Source: Caballeronia telluris (GTDB lineage Bacteria > Pseudomonadota > Gammaproteobacteria > Burkholderiales > Burkholderiaceae). From it: DNA of 34,002 nt. This document shows positions 1-8,965 of this stretch, piece after piece. The position numbers and the translations under genes were made by a program. Numbering within the stretch: the stretch's first letter is position 1; the number at the start of each line of letters is the position of its first letter. The notes under the pieces were generated by a model. The model had not been told where the DNA came from and did no database searches. It saw only the letters and a list, made by a program, of their open reading frames with translations. The stretch spans positions 1 through 34,002 of the forward strand of contig NZ_FCNZ02000038.1 in the NCBI RefSeq assembly GCF_001544495.1. The letters are read 5' to 3'.

Positions 1-2
1 AA

Positions 3-1922
3 TACATCTACCGGAAATATGGTCGCGACAGGGCTGCTATCGCCGCAGCGGTATCAACCTATCGGCCGCGCGGTGCTCTGCGCGAGACCGGAAAGGCGCT
101 CGGCGTTGACCCGCAAATCGTCGACAAGGTTGCGAAGTCGCACCAGTGGTTCGACCATTCGCAGGACCTGTTGCGTCGGTTCGCCGAATCGGGCCTGGAC
201 CCTGAGAATCCACTTATCGATTTGTGGGCAAAGTTGGCGGCTCAAATTCTTAACTTTCCGCGGCACCTGTCGCAGCACTCCGGCGGCTTCGTCATCAGCC
301 GAGGCAAGCTTACGCGCCTTGTGCCGGTCGAGAACGCAGCGATGGCGGACCGGTCAGCGATTCAGTGGGACAAGGACGACCTCGGAGCGTTGGGCCTCTT
401 GAAGATTGACGTGCTCGCACTTGGCATGCTGTCAGCAATTCGCCGGACGCTCGACATCATCTCCGAGCAACGAGGGGAGCGGTTCGAGATGCAGGACATT
501 CCCGCAGAGGACAAGGCGACGTACGACATGATTTCGCGCGCCGATACAGTCGGCGTCTTCCAGATTGAATCGCGCGCGCAGATGAGTATGCTGCCTCGTA
601 TGCAGCCGCGCGAGTTCTATGACCTGGTCATCGAAGTGGCCATCGTACGGCCTGGGCCAATTCAAGGTGGCGCCGTCCATCCGTATCTGAGGCGGCGGCA
701 AGGCTTCGAGCCGGTGACTTACCCCAGCGATGCCTTGAAGACAGCACTCGGGCGAACGCTTGGCGTGCCAATCTTTCAAGAGCAGGTCATGCAGGTCGCC
801 ATCCTGGCTGCGGGTTTTACGCCAGGGGAAGCGGACCAACTCCGCCGCGCCATGGCCGCATGGAAGCGCAAAGGCGGGCTCGAGAAATACTACGACCGCA
901 TCGTCCTCGGAATGCAGGACCGTGGCTATGAGAAGGACTTCGCAGAAGCCATTTTTGAACAAATCAAAGGTTTCGGCGAGTACGGCTTTCCGGAGAGCCA
1001 CGCGGCGAGTTTCGCGCTGCTCGTGTACGCAAGCAGCTGGCTCAAATGCCACGAGCCGGCCGCGTTCCTCGCAGCGATGCTGAATAGTCAGCCGATGGGC
1101 TTCTATTCACCGTCGCAGTTGTTGCAGGACGCGACGCGTCACGGCGTGCAGGTCGTTCCTGTAGACGTCACCATCAGCGGATGGGATTCGGTGCTCGAGA
1201 GGCAAACGAATTCAGAGATGGCGGTTCGCCTTGGCATGTCACTGCTGAAAGGGATGAAGGACGGCGCGGCAGAACGTATTGAAGCGGCTCGAGCCGTGAA
1301 GCAATTCTCGAGTGTCAGTGACCTCGCGAGACGCGCGCAGCTCGACCGTCGCGACTTGCAGGTCCTTGCTGCAGCAAATGGGCTTTCGTCGCTGGCGGGA
1401 AATCGGCGGGAAGCGCTTTGGCAATCCGTTGCGGCGGTCCCGGACCGCGATATCCTTGCTGAAGCTAGAATTGACGATGAGACGCCGGTGCTCGGCGCGC
1501 CGTCGGAGGCTGAGACTATCGTTGCTGACTACAACTCGACGGGACTCACGCTTGGGCGCCATCCGCTTTCTTTGCTGCGCCCGGCACTGCTCGAGCAACG
1601 ACTGATGCCAGCCTCAACGCTGATGACCTATCGAAATGGTCGACTCGCTCGCGGATGCGGACTGGTTACGGTGCGTCAGCGACCAGGCACTGCGAAAGGC
1701 GTCATGTTCGTCACCATCGAAGATGAGACCGGGAACGTGAACGTCATCATTTGGCCGTCGCTCCTTGAGAAGCAAAGAAGGGAAGCACTCGGCGCAGCGT
1801 TGCTTGGCGTATACGGAACGTGGCAGTGCGAAGGCGAAGTTCGACATCTTGTCGCGCAGCGGCTTGTCGACATGTCTCATCTGCTGGGCGGACTGAATAC
1901 AGTAAGCCGTAACTTCTGCTGA
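3..1922 (+). CDS. dnaE2: Error-prone DNA polymerase DnaE2, C-terminal part (5' end outside window)
   Basis: The reading frame is open from the left edge to a TGA at 1920-1922, giving about 639 residues of a protein that is usually somewhat over 1000 residues, so the PHP domain and first part of the polymerase core lie upstream. The visible part begins with YIYRKYGRDRAAIAA, typical of the C-family alpha-subunit palm/fingers of DnaE2. It continues with the conserved QHSGGFVIS and VEVAIVRPGPIQGG blocks, helix-hairpin-helix-like repeats, and a C-terminal OB fold (GLVTVRQRPGTAKGVMFVTI, then DETGNVNVIIWP). DnaE2 is the lesion-bypass polymerase of the SOS-induced ImuA-ImuB-DnaE2 mutasome; the partner genes would be expected upstream. 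The product is cytoplasmic. The catalytic aspartates are probably outside the window, so activity cannot be judged. Confidence 0.95.
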   Translation, partial: YIYRKYGRDRAAIAAAVSTYRPRGALRETGKALGVDPQIVDKVAKSHQWFDHSQDLLRRFAESGLDPENPLIDLWAKLAAQILNFPRHLSQHSGGFVISRGKLTRLVPVENAAMADRSAIQWDKDDLGALGLLKIDVLALGMLSAIRRTLDIISEQRGERFEMQDIPAEDKATYDMISRADTVGVFQIESRAQMSMLPRMQPREFYDLVIEVAIVRPGPIQGGAVHPYLRRRQGFEPVTYPSDALKTALGRTLGVPIFQEQVMQVAILAAGFTPGEADQLRRAMAAWKRKGGLEKYYDRIVLGMQDRGYEKDFAEAIFEQIKGFGEYGFPESHAASFALLVYASSWLKCHEPAAFLAAMLNSQPMGFYSPSQLLQDATRHGVQVVPVDVTISGWDSVLERQTNSEMAVRLGMSLLKGMKDGAAERIEAARAVKQFSSVSDLARRAQLDRRDLQVLAAANGLSSLAGNRREALWQSVAAVPDRDILAEARIDDETPVLGAPSEAETIVADYNSTGLTLGRHPLSLLRPALLEQRLMPASTLMTYRNGRLARGCGLVTVRQRPGTAKGVMFVTIEDETGNVNVIIWPSLLEKQRREALGAALLGVYGTWQCEGEVRHLVAQRLVDMSHLLGGLNTVSRNFC

Positions 1923-2035
1923 GACACATCGACAAGCGGCCCGCGCGGAGCGTTGCGTCGACGCCGCTCAACTCGGCCGCTGTCCGGAACGCGGCTTGCT
2001 GAGCCTCAGGTGCACACCAAACTTGGGAGGCAAAC

Positions 2036-2257
2036 ATGGCAGGCGACACCGCATACAAACCCGGCGAAATCGTGAAGGTCAGCGGCATCTACTCGGTCGT
2101 CCACGAGGACGGAAAAAATACATTTGAAGTGACCTGTGTTGAGGGAGAGCACTTCCCGCCAACGCGAAGTGGGAAGGGAGCGCATTTCGAACTCAAGTAC
2201 GCCGCGACGCATTCTCACAAGCACGACCAATTGAAGGGCACCGAGGCGCGCAACTGA
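2036..2257 (+). CDS. Small conserved hypothetical protein (73 aa)
   Basis: The gene has a strong Shine-Dalgarno (GGGAGG) about six bases before the ATG. The 73-residue product has the pattern KPGEIVKVSGIYSVVHE, then EVTCVEGEHFPPTR, and ends in a His/Lys-rich tail. This resembles a family of short bacterial proteins of the form 'PG..V..SGiY.v.H......vt...G..FPp', sometimes labelled YjzC-like; that link is from memory and not tested. Other members often carry a Cys or His pair after FPP, which is replaced here by TRSGKGAH. There is no signal peptide or membrane segment. It lies between dnaE2 and a dodecin gene on the same strand, and no function is known. Confidence 0.75.
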   Translation: MAGDTAYKPGEIVKVSGIYSVVHEDGKNTFEVTCVEGEHFPPTRSGKGAHFELKYAATHSHKHDQLKGTEARN

Positions 2258-2399
2258 TGCTGCGAATTGGCCGCATGGCATGCCAACAGTGGAAACAGGC
2301 CACCTGCGCCGTGGTCTCGTGCATGGTACCCATGCGGTGCATTAACGCGATTCCGGCCCTTACTTCGACGGCCGCCTGTTTATCCTGGAGCTAGCGTCA

Positions 2400-2609
2400 A
2401 TGTCCGAACACGTTTATAAACTTTTGGAGCTAACCGGCTCGTCCACGACCTCATCCGACAACGCGGTGCAGGTCGCGCTTGAAAAAGCGTCTGCTACGCT
2501 GCAGAACCTCGAATGGTTCAAGATTCAGGAGGTCCGAGGTCATACTGAAGGCGGGAAAATCCTGCGCTGGCAGGTGACGCTTAAGGCAGGCTTCCGCATC
2601 GAAGACTGA
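2400..2609 (+). CDS. Dodecin (flavin-binding small protein)
   Basis: The 69-residue product matches the dodecin family over its whole length: HVYKLLELTGSS at the N-terminus, the amphipathic helix NAVQVALEKASATLQNL, then EWFKIQEVRGH and a C-terminal strand WQVTLKAGFRIED. Dodecins form hollow dodecamers that store or buffer FMN or riboflavin in the cytoplasm. The Trp in the NLEWF segment corresponds to the aromatic residue that stacks on the flavin in the family (NLDWF in many members). GGAG lies about eleven bases before the ATG. It stands between two small hypothetical genes and near LigD; its position gives no specific pathway link. Confidence 0.93.
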   Translation: MSEHVYKLLELTGSSTTSSDNAVQVALEKASATLQNLEWFKIQEVRGHTEGGKILRWQVTLKAGFRIED

Positions 2610-2617
2610 TTGACTTT

Positions 2618-2848
2618 GTGGAGCAGCCGGGAGTGAAACAAAAGTGTGGCGAGGCCGAGGCCATCTCACGAGTCGCGGGGGCAGCGCGAGAGGTGCTTTC
2701 AGCGACCGAGGCGTTGGAAGAACACGCCAAAGCCGAGGGCAACGAAGGCACCCGGGCTTTGCACTTGGCGCGCCTCGCCGCTGCTGTTGATGACCTTCAA
2801 TCGGCGCGCGATGCGCTGGACGAGCTGCTCGCCAAGAAGTTACGTTGA
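2618..2848 (+). CDS. Small helical hypothetical protein (about 76 aa)
   Basis: A GTG-initiated frame starts eight bases after the dodecin stop and encodes an Ala/Glu/Leu-rich, probably all-helical 76-residue protein (for example VLSATEALEEHAKAEG and LHLARLAAAVDDLQSARDAL, coiled-coil-like). No family is recognised. The start is uncertain: GTG at 2618 has no clear ribosome site, and another GTG at 2633 overlaps a GGGAG. The close spacing suggests it is co-transcribed with dodecin. It could be translated or a chance ORF; codon use is in line with neighbouring genes. Confidence 0.5.
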   Translation: MEQPGVKQKCGEAEAISRVAGAAREVLSATEALEEHAKAEGNEGTRALHLARLAAAVDDLQSARDALDELLAKKLR

Positions 2849-2939
2849 CTTTGCCAGCATAAGCTTGTCAGTTTGCGACTAACGTTATGCCACGCTCGGG
2901 TCTACTTGACGGTAGTTCCCGGATGCCGCGCAAAGCCGC

Positions 2940-5450
2940 TTACGGCAGACGCTTGATTGCTGCTGCCAACGATTGTCCGGCCGACCAGTAATCGACCCAA
3001 GGGTCGCTCACCTGGAAGCTCAAATACTCACGAGCGGTCTGGACGCTCCATTGCGCGCCGCTCTTGAGGTCAGCAAGTTGCTCCCAAGCAATCGGCATTG
3101 AGACGCCCATTCCAGGTCGAGCCCGGGCAGAGAATGCCGCAGCAGTCGTTTGTCCCTTCCCATTGCGCAGATAATCGACAAAGATTTTGCCTACGCGATT
3201 CGATGGGCCAGATACCGCCGAGAAGCGTTCTGGAATCGTCTTCGCGAGATGCGCAACGAACGATTTCGAGAATGCCTTCACCTTCGCATAGTCCAATCGC
3301 GGAGTCAGAGGCACGACGACATGCAACCCTTTGCCGCCACTTGTCTTGAGCCAAGCTTGGATACCTAACTCCGACAGCAGTGTGCGAACCAGCATTGCCG
3401 CCTCCTGGACATGATTCCACTTCACACCTTCACCGGGGTCTAGGTCGAAGATGACCCTGTCAGGCGCGTCAAGCCGACGGACCACCGAGTTCCAAGTATG
3501 GAATTCGATAGTGTTCATCTGAGCTGCGCTCAGCAACGCATCCGCCGTATCGACCGTCAGTAGCGGCGGATGCTTTGGCCACAAATCGCGACTATGAGCG
3601 GTCAGGCCAGGCATCGCTGTGCGCTCGGCATGCTTTTGGAAAAAGAGATTACCGGCAACACCGTCCGGCGCGCGAACAATCGCGAGAGGCCGGTCTATGA
3701 GGTGGGGAAGCATCCGTTCCGCAACACTTGCGTAATATCGAACAAGGTCGGCCTTCGTGATTGACGCCGACGAATCGATAACGCGCTCGGGATGGGAAAT
3801 CTTCAGTTGCGGCGGCGGCTCGGGAGCTTGTGTCGTTCCACCCTCACGGACGACGCTACGAGCTGTCTTGTCTAGGCGTAACCCGATAAATGATGCTTGC
3901 CTTACTACGCCTTCCGCCGTCCATTCTGAAAACTCCACCTCTGCAACCAAACTTGGTCGAACCCACCTTTCGCTGCCGGGTGCACGCCTAGACCATCGTC
4001 CGGGCTTCTTGACAGGTGTGTCGAACGGCGCCGCGTCAACCTCGAGAGGCGCGAGGCGGTGCCAAAGGTCTCGTGCGGTTTTAGAATTCCATCCGGTCCC
4101 GACGCTTCCTGCATCATGAAGCTTGCTGCCGACGTAATAACCGAGTAACAAGCTGCCGACTTCCCCATCGTTGCCGCCACGTGCGGTCATGCCGCAAATA
4201 ACGAGCTCCTGTCTCAAACGTGTCTTCGCTTTGAGCCACGTTTGCGTCCGTCCCGACTCATAGAGCGCATCGCGCCTTTTGAGCATCAGGCCCTCCAAGC
4301 CCAGTCCTGCGGCAGCCTGAAATACCTGTGCGGGCGGCGCGTCGAAATTTTGACTGAACAACAGGTGTTCGCCCGAGTCTTCAAGAAGCTGTGCTAGTCG
4401 TCCTCGCCTCGCCCAGAGCGGCACTTTTCTAAGGTCGTCCCCGTCGAGATACATCAGGTCAAAAAGGAAGAAGACGATTTCCTGATTCTTGGCGCCGTCA
4501 ATGGCATCCTGAAGTGCTGAGAAGCTGGGAATGCCATCCTTGAGCACGACAATCTCGCCGTCAATCCAGGCACTTGACAGCGGGAGCTCCAACAGCTCGG
4601 CAGCGAGCGTCGCAAACTTTGCAGTCCAGTCGTGGCCGTTTCGCGTGAACATTTTCACGCGCTTCTTATCAATCCGGGCAAGGAGGCGATAACCGTCCAG
4701 TTTCGTTTCAGTTATCCAGTCGCCTACGGCAGGCAGAGAGTCAGCAAGCGTGGCCAGTTGTGGCTCCAGCGTTGCAGGCAGCGGCGCTCGTCTTGCGGCC
4801 GACAGGTCAATCTCGGATTCGGCTGCGCGCGAGCGTCGCCCCGCCCTCGGCTCACGTACTTCAATGAGCCCGAGAGGATTCGCGATGACGCTATCCGGAA
4901 GCGCCTTTATGACGTCGTATTCTGCGAGTGGCCGAGCCCACTCGTCGCGCTTTTTGAAGAGCATCCACTGGTCTTGCTTGTCGCCGGCCTTCGATATGCG
5001 CACCAACTCCCATAGCCCGGCGAGCTTCTCGCCGTGCAGTCGAAAGACTAGCTTCCCAGATTCCATCCCTTTGGCGACGTCGCCTACCGGCTCCCACGTT
5101 CCTCGGTCCCACACAATGACAGTGCCAGCACCGTATTGCTTTGGAGGGATGGTGCCCTCGAAGGCAGCGTAATCGACGGGATGGTCCTCGACATGCACCG
5201 CCATCTGTTTTTTCCCAGGGTCGTAGCAAGGACCTTTAGGTACTGCCCACGACAACAGCACGCCATCGAACTCGAGTCGAAAGTCGTAGTGCAGACGGCT
5301 CGCCCAGTGCTTCTGGATGACGAATCTGAGACTACCAGTACCGACACTCGTGTCACTGGTCCGTGCGGATGGCTCCGGCGTGACGCTGAAATCCCGTTTC
5401 TTCCCGTAGCGGGCCAGCGGCGGCGACTTCGTGTCACGAGTAGGAATCAT
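2940..5450 (-). CDS. ligD: ATP-dependent DNA ligase LigD (PE-LIG-POL), NHEJ
   Basis: This 836-residue protein carries the three LigD modules in the order phosphoesterase, ligase, polymerase/primase. The PE domain (about residues 41-170) shows FVIQKHWASRLHYDFRLEFD and HVEDHPVDY. The ligase domain has the KxDG nucleotidyl-transfer motif TETKLDGYR with catalytic Lys250. The C-terminal POL domain begins near LKISHPERVID and holds the metal-binding FDLDPGEG and a KTSGGKGLHVVVPL motif. The family repairs double-strand breaks by non-homologous end joining with Ku. I chose ATG at 5450 (MIPTRDTKSPPLARYGKKRDF), where family similarity starts, over an in-frame ATG at 5528. It is divergent from the ku remnant with about 250 bp between. 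The ligase appears intact although the adjacent ku is broken. Confidence 0.95.
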   Translation of the reverse strand: MIPTRDTKSPPLARYGKKRDFSVTPEPSARTSDTSVGTGSLRFVIQKHWASRLHYDFRLEFDGVLLSWAVPKGPCYDPGKKQMAVHVEDHPVDYAAFEGTIPPKQYGAGTVIVWDRGTWEPVGDVAKGMESGKLVFRLHGEKLAGLWELVRISKAGDKQDQWMLFKKRDEWARPLAEYDVIKALPDSVIANPLGLIEVREPRAGRRSRAAESEIDLSAARRAPLPATLEPQLATLADSLPAVGDWITETKLDGYRLLARIDKKRVKMFTRNGHDWTAKFATLAAELLELPLSSAWIDGEIVVLKDGIPSFSALQDAIDGAKNQEIVFFLFDLMYLDGDDLRKVPLWARRGRLAQLLEDSGEHLLFSQNFDAPPAQVFQAAAGLGLEGLMLKRRDALYESGRTQTWLKAKTRLRQELVICGMTARGGNDGEVGSLLLGYYVGSKLHDAGSVGTGWNSKTARDLWHRLAPLEVDAAPFDTPVKKPGRWSRRAPGSERWVRPSLVAEVEFSEWTAEGVVRQASFIGLRLDKTARSVVREGGTTQAPEPPPQLKISHPERVIDSSASITKADLVRYYASVAERMLPHLIDRPLAIVRAPDGVAGNLFFQKHAERTAMPGLTAHSRDLWPKHPPLLTVDTADALLSAAQMNTIEFHTWNSVVRRLDAPDRVIFDLDPGEGVKWNHVQEAAMLVRTLLSELGIQAWLKTSGGKGLHVVVPLTPRLDYAKVKAFSKSFVAHLAKTIPERFSAVSGPSNRVGKIFVDYLRNGKGQTTAAAFSARARPGMGVSMPIAWEQLADLKSGAQWSVQTAREYLSFQVSDPWVDYWSAGQSLAAAIKRLP

Positions 5451-5700
5451 GATGGCGGTCCGTAAGCAGAGCGGTGACGAAGCCCAACGTGCCACCTCGA
5501 GCGAATATTCAACGAGCCGAGGAAGCAAACGGCATGCCGTTCCGTTGCACGACCCGGAGAGGCGCGATGGCCGTCATCGTGGCTGCTGACCGTGCTGCCG
5601 CACACCTGCGGCTATCCTGTCTACACGCTCTGGCGGCCGTGGGCGACGATCTCATCCTTTTTCTCCGACGAAAGGCCAACCGGCCGGCCAGGAGAAGCTC

Positions 5701-6080
5701 ATGGTTGCTCGCTCGATTGCATCGCTTTCTCTGTCCTTTGGACTGGTCTCTATTCCTGCTGGCCCCCGACGACTCACGTCTGAAACAGCAGTACGTCTCC
5801 GAATCCACTGGGCGGGTTGTCGAGCGGGCTTCCATGTAGAAGGGCTACCAGTTCGAGAAGGACCGTTATGACGTCTTCACCGGCGACGAATTGAAGGCGC
5901 TGGAGGAAGGCGCGAGTCATGTCGTCGAGATATTCTCATCGGTTCCAGAAAACTCAGTCGACCCCGTGTTCTACGACAAAGCCTATTTCATTGCGCCCGA
6001 TAAACGCGGCGGAAAGCCATACAGCCTCCTTCAGCAGGCACTCGGAGACCGGGAGGTGTGCCCTCGCAAAATACACGCCT
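5701..6080 (+). pseudogene. ku: Ku homolog, degraded remnant
   Basis: The remnant keeps a good ribosome site (AGGAGA) and the family N-terminus MVARSIASLSLSFGLVSIP. It then jumps into another frame at LAPDDSRLKQQYVSESTGRV, meaning roughly a dozen codons of the first beta strands are missing. An in-frame TAG at 5837-5839 sits where the family has a residue just before KGYQFEKDRY. The frame continues with LKALEEGASHVVEI and DKAYFIAPDKRGGKPYSLL, and a further shift near 6040 moves the match to SETGRCALAKYT. After about 6080 the sequence is no longer Ku. Ku normally rings DNA ends and recruits LigD; this copy cannot make a functional protein. A second ku elsewhere in the genome is common in relatives and would be needed for NHEJ. 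Confidence 0.88.
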
Positions 6081-6084
6081 GCCG

Positions 6085-6307
6085 CGGAACGATCTGGCTC
6101 AGTATTGGACGCGACGCCGACGAGTCCGTGATTTCCGTGCGCGACACGCGGGTAGGCATTGCCGCCGAGCAGCTACCGTCGATATTCGAGATTTTCGCGC
6201 AGTTGCCGCCGGGACATGACCGCGCGCAAGGCGGACTGGGCATAGGACTGTCGCCTGTCAAAGCCTTTGTGCAACGACATGGCGGCGATGTCAAATTCTT
6301 GGACTGA
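6085..6307 (+). pseudogene. Histidine kinase ATPase-domain fragment fused behind ku remnant
   Basis: Directly after the Ku similarity stops, the frame encodes GTIWLSIGRDADESVISVRD, then IFEIFAQ (F-box) and QGGLGIGLSPVKAFVQRHGG (G2 box), ending in TGA at 6305-6307. This is the catalytic ATP-binding tail of a sensor histidine kinase. The G1 box reads DTRVGIA, so the first glycine of DxGxG is replaced. Everything upstream in a kinase (sensor, HisKA) is absent. It is a scrap brought next to ku by rearrangement, not a working gene. Confidence 0.75.
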
Positions 6308-6308
6308 T

Positions 6309-6712
6309 TTATGCCGCAATTCCAAGACTCTGCCGGTATTCGACCGGGCTCAGGGAGCCGAGCGAGACCTTGATCCGCTGTGCGTTGTACCGGCGGATAT
6401 ACGAGTCAACGACGTCGATGAATTGATCAACGGTCGTGGCCCGCCAGTCACGAGGATAGAATAACTCCGTCTTGAGGCGCCCGAAGAAGCCTTCGCACGC
6501 TGCATTATCCGGCGGACATCCTTTGCGCGACATCGAGCGAATCAGTCTGGCATCCCGCATCCGTGAGAGCCATCCCGGCCAGCGATAGTGCGCACCGCGA
6601 TCGGAGTGAACCACGGGCACGCTCGTCGCAGCCAGCCACTGACGCAGTCGCCGAATCCAGCATGGTATTGAAGAGTTCGCGGCGTGTGGCGGCAGGCCGG
6701 ATCGCCGCCCTA
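6309..6712 (-). pseudogene. IS3-family transposase (OrfB) C-terminal remnant
   Basis: The minus strand encodes the end of an rve/DDE integrase: PVVHSDRGAHYRWPGWL (second catalytic Asp), then NAACEGFFGRLKTE (catalytic Glu) and a typical ending YNAQRIKVSLGSLSPVEYR. Upstream, RRELFNTMLDSA (about 6665-6700) is in another frame from LRQWLAATSVPVVHSD, so there is at least one frameshift near 6660, and the N-terminal half is missing. The fragment lies between the histidine kinase scrap and the MarR gene. The IS ends are not recognisable. Confidence 0.82.
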
Positions 6713-6721
6713 CAAGAAATC

Positions 6722-7309
6722 CTAAGCATCCTCCAGACTCTCGCCACGCTCAGCGATCAACTTGCCCAACTCGCGGGTCGACAGAACGCGCCGCTGCGGA
6801 TTCGTCGAGTCGGACTCGTCGTCCGCCAGGTTCTCGATGATCGTAAGCAGTACCTTGCGCGCAACCTTGATGTCGCGCTCGCTCAGTCCCGCCACGCTGA
6901 TTTCGTTGACTTCCTCCGCAAGCGGTACGAGTTTGGTCTTCAGCGCGCGGCCTTGGGCAGTCAGATAAACGTGCGTGTTCTTCTTGTTTTCGGGACGCTG
7001 CTGCCGCTCGACCAGCCCGAGTTTTTCCATGGCGGTCACGGCGGCAAACGTGGTGGGCGCCATCACGCCCGCCTGCTCGCTCAGCTCGCGCTGCGTCAGG
7101 CCATCGGATTCCCACAGGATACGCAGGAAAGTCCAGTGCCCGAACGATACCGAATGTTCCGCGAGCCGCATCTGCAAAGCGCGGACCATCGAGCGCGTCG
7201 CGTCTTTCACCAGGTGTGCGAGACGGTCGTTCGGCACGGACTCGTGCCAGTGGCGCAGCATCTCGGCAGTCTCGCGCGGTGCGCCTTCACCAGTCTTTTG
7301 TCGTGTCAT
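6722..7309 (-). CDS. MarR-family transcriptional regulator of the phthalate cluster
   Basis: The 195-residue protein has a MarR winged helix: FGHWTFLRILWESDGL, then TQRELSEQAGVMAPTTFAAV (helix-turn-helix) and a wing around RQQRPENKKNTHVYLT. It is longer than many MarR proteins, with an about 35-residue charged N-terminal extension and a C-terminal tail after the dimerisation helices. MarR proteins usually repress divergent and own promoters and let go on binding an aromatic ligand. It faces away from the MFS permease. A near-palindrome at 7447-7460 in the shared gap and a perfect version in front of the dioxygenase operon suggest it controls both. The ligand is inferred to be phthalate or a breakdown product. 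Confidence 0.88.
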   Translation of the reverse strand: MTRQKTGEGAPRETAEMLRHWHESVPNDRLAHLVKDATRSMVRALQMRLAEHSVSFGHWTFLRILWESDGLTQRELSEQAGVMAPTTFAAVTAMEKLGLVERQQRPENKKNTHVYLTAQGRALKTKLVPLAEEVNEISVAGLSERDIKVARKVLLTIIENLADDESDSTNPQRRVLSTRELGKLIAERGESLEDA

Positions 7310-7446
7310 AGCGATATCTTTTTAGTCAGTCGGGTTCTGTCGACATGATAGCCGGTGGGCTCGCCACGGTGCTGATCGACAGGCGAGGCCGCCGTCTCCG
7401 TGCAAACCCGAACTTGTCCCGCGCCAACGCTCTCCTTACCATAATG

Positions 7447-7460
7447 ATTAGATATCGAAT
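7447..7460. promoter_or_regulatory. Probable MarR operator O1 (ATTAGATATCGAAT)
   Basis: A 14-bp palindrome with one mismatched pair lies in the 214-bp gap between the divergent marR and permease genes. It differs at one base from the perfect palindrome at 8979-8992. The surrounding AT-rich stretch is unlike the rest of the window. Sharing between two promoters of the same cluster is the main evidence; the assignment to this MarR is inference. Confidence 0.72.
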
Positions 7461-7523
7461 AAAAAACGATGGGCCGCCATACGGCGCATCGTTCCCCATG
7501 AGCACGGAAAACGGAGACGCTTG

Positions 7524-8876
7524 GTGGCCAAATCCACAGTCACGCAATTCATATCGGAAGCGGACGCGACTGCGGCGCGCGTCGAGTCCACGTATCACAA
7601 GGTCACCTGGCGGCTGATGTCGTTCATCTTCGTCTGCTGGGTGTTGAATTATCTGGATCGCGTGAATATCAGCTTCGCGCAATTGCAACTGAAGCACGAC
7701 CTGGGCTTGTCCGATGCCGCGTACGGCCTGGGCGTGAGCCTGTTTTTCATTGGCTATATCCTACTGGAAGTACCCAGCACGCTCTGGCTCAAGAAGATAG
7801 GCGCGCGCCTGACGATCTCGCGCATCATGATTCTGTGGGGCGGCATTTCCACGGCGATGGCCTTCATGACCACGCCCGCACAGTTCTATATCGCGCGGAT
7901 CCTGCTCGGGGCCGCGGAAGCGGGCTTCTGGCCCGGCATCATTCTGTATCTCACGTACTGGTATCCGGGCGCGCGGCGAGCGCGGATCACCTCGCGCTTC
8001 CTGCTCGCGATCGCGGCGGCGGGCGTCATCGGCGGGCCGCTGTCGGGCTGGATCCTGCATAATTTCGTCGATGTCCTGGGCTATAAGAACTGGCAATGGC
8101 TGTTTTTCCTCGAAGGGTTGCCTGCGCTGGTGATGGGTATCGTCGCGTTCTTTTATCTCGTCGACCGTCCGCAGGACGCGCGCTGGCTCGACGACGAACA
8201 GAAGAAGATCATTCTCGATGCGCTCGCTGCCGACCGCGCCGAGAAGAAACCCGCGAAGCATACGCGCCATGAACTGCTGGCCGCGCTGAAGGACCCGCGC
8301 GTGTATATCCTCGCGGCGGGCTGGGGGACCGTGCCTCTGTGCGGCACCATTCTAAATTACTGGACGCCGACCATCATCCGTCAGGCGGGAGTATCGGATG
8401 TGCTGAACGTGGGGCTGCTGTCGGCGTTGCCGTACATCATCGGCGCGCTCGGGATGTTCGCGGTCGCGCGCAGTTCGGACGTCACGCTGGAGCGGCGCTG
8501 GCACTTCTTTCTGTGCACGGCCATCGGCGCGCTTGGCGGCTTTCTGCTGCCGGTCCTGTCGGGCAACACGGTGGCGGCCATTGTCTGTCTGGGCATGATC
8601 TCCATTTCCTACTTCGGCGCGGCGGCTATCATCTGGTCGATTCCACCCGCCTATCTTTCCGATGATGCCGCCGCCGCAGGCATCGGCGCGATCAGTTGCC
8701 TGGGGCAGGTCGGCGCGTTCTGCGGCCCGATTGCGCTCGGCTGGATCAAGACCATGACCGGCAGCCTCGCCATAGGACTGGCGGCGATCGCGGCGATCGT
8801 CTTGATGGGCGGCCTTGCCGTGTTAATCGGCGTGCCGGCCAATACGCTGCGCGAGCACGCGGAGAAACATTCCTGA
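7524..8876 (+). CDS. ophD: MFS transporter, probable phthalate permease (ACS family)
   Basis: This roughly 450-residue protein has about twelve hydrophobic segments and the hallmark of the anion:cation symporter family, NYLDRVNISFAQLQLKHDLG, after the first membrane helix. An inner loop of the first half contains WLKKIGARLTISR. The family carries organic acids such as phthalate, tartrate and hydroxyphenylacetate with protons or sodium ions across the inner membrane. GTG at 7524 is preferred because GGAG lies seven bases before it; TTG at 7521 is possible. Its place between the regulator and the dioxygenase genes, with a shared operator, argues for phthalate uptake. The symbol is by context, not by residue-level proof. 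A terminator follows at 8898. Confidence 0.85.
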   Translation: MAKSTVTQFISEADATAARVESTYHKVTWRLMSFIFVCWVLNYLDRVNISFAQLQLKHDLGLSDAAYGLGVSLFFIGYILLEVPSTLWLKKIGARLTISRIMILWGGISTAMAFMTTPAQFYIARILLGAAEAGFWPGIILYLTYWYPGARRARITSRFLLAIAAAGVIGGPLSGWILHNFVDVLGYKNWQWLFFLEGLPALVMGIVAFFYLVDRPQDARWLDDEQKKIILDALAADRAEKKPAKHTRHELLAALKDPRVYILAAGWGTVPLCGTILNYWTPTIIRQAGVSDVLNVGLLSALPYIIGALGMFAVARSSDVTLERRWHFFLCTAIGALGGFLLPVLSGNTVAAIVCLGMISISYFGAAAIIWSIPPAYLSDDAAAAGIGAISCLGQVGAFCGPIALGWIKTMTGSLAIGLAAIAAIVLMGGLAVLIGVPANTLREHAEKHS

Positions 8877-8897
8877 ACATCGAATCTCGCAGCACGG

Positions 8898-8932
8898 ACG
8901 GCGCCTAGGTTTCGCAGGCGCCGTTTTTATTT
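8898..8932 (+). terminator. Rho-independent terminator after the permease
   Basis: A perfect 9-bp stem (ACGGCGCCT at 8898-8906 with AGGCGCCGT at 8916-8924) encloses a 9-base loop and is followed by a T-rich tract (TTTTTATTT). It sits 22 bases after the permease stop and should separate that transcript from the dioxygenase operon. Confidence 0.88.
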
Positions 8933-8965
8933 GTAGCCTCCTGCACCTGCTAAGGGAAAACCCGC

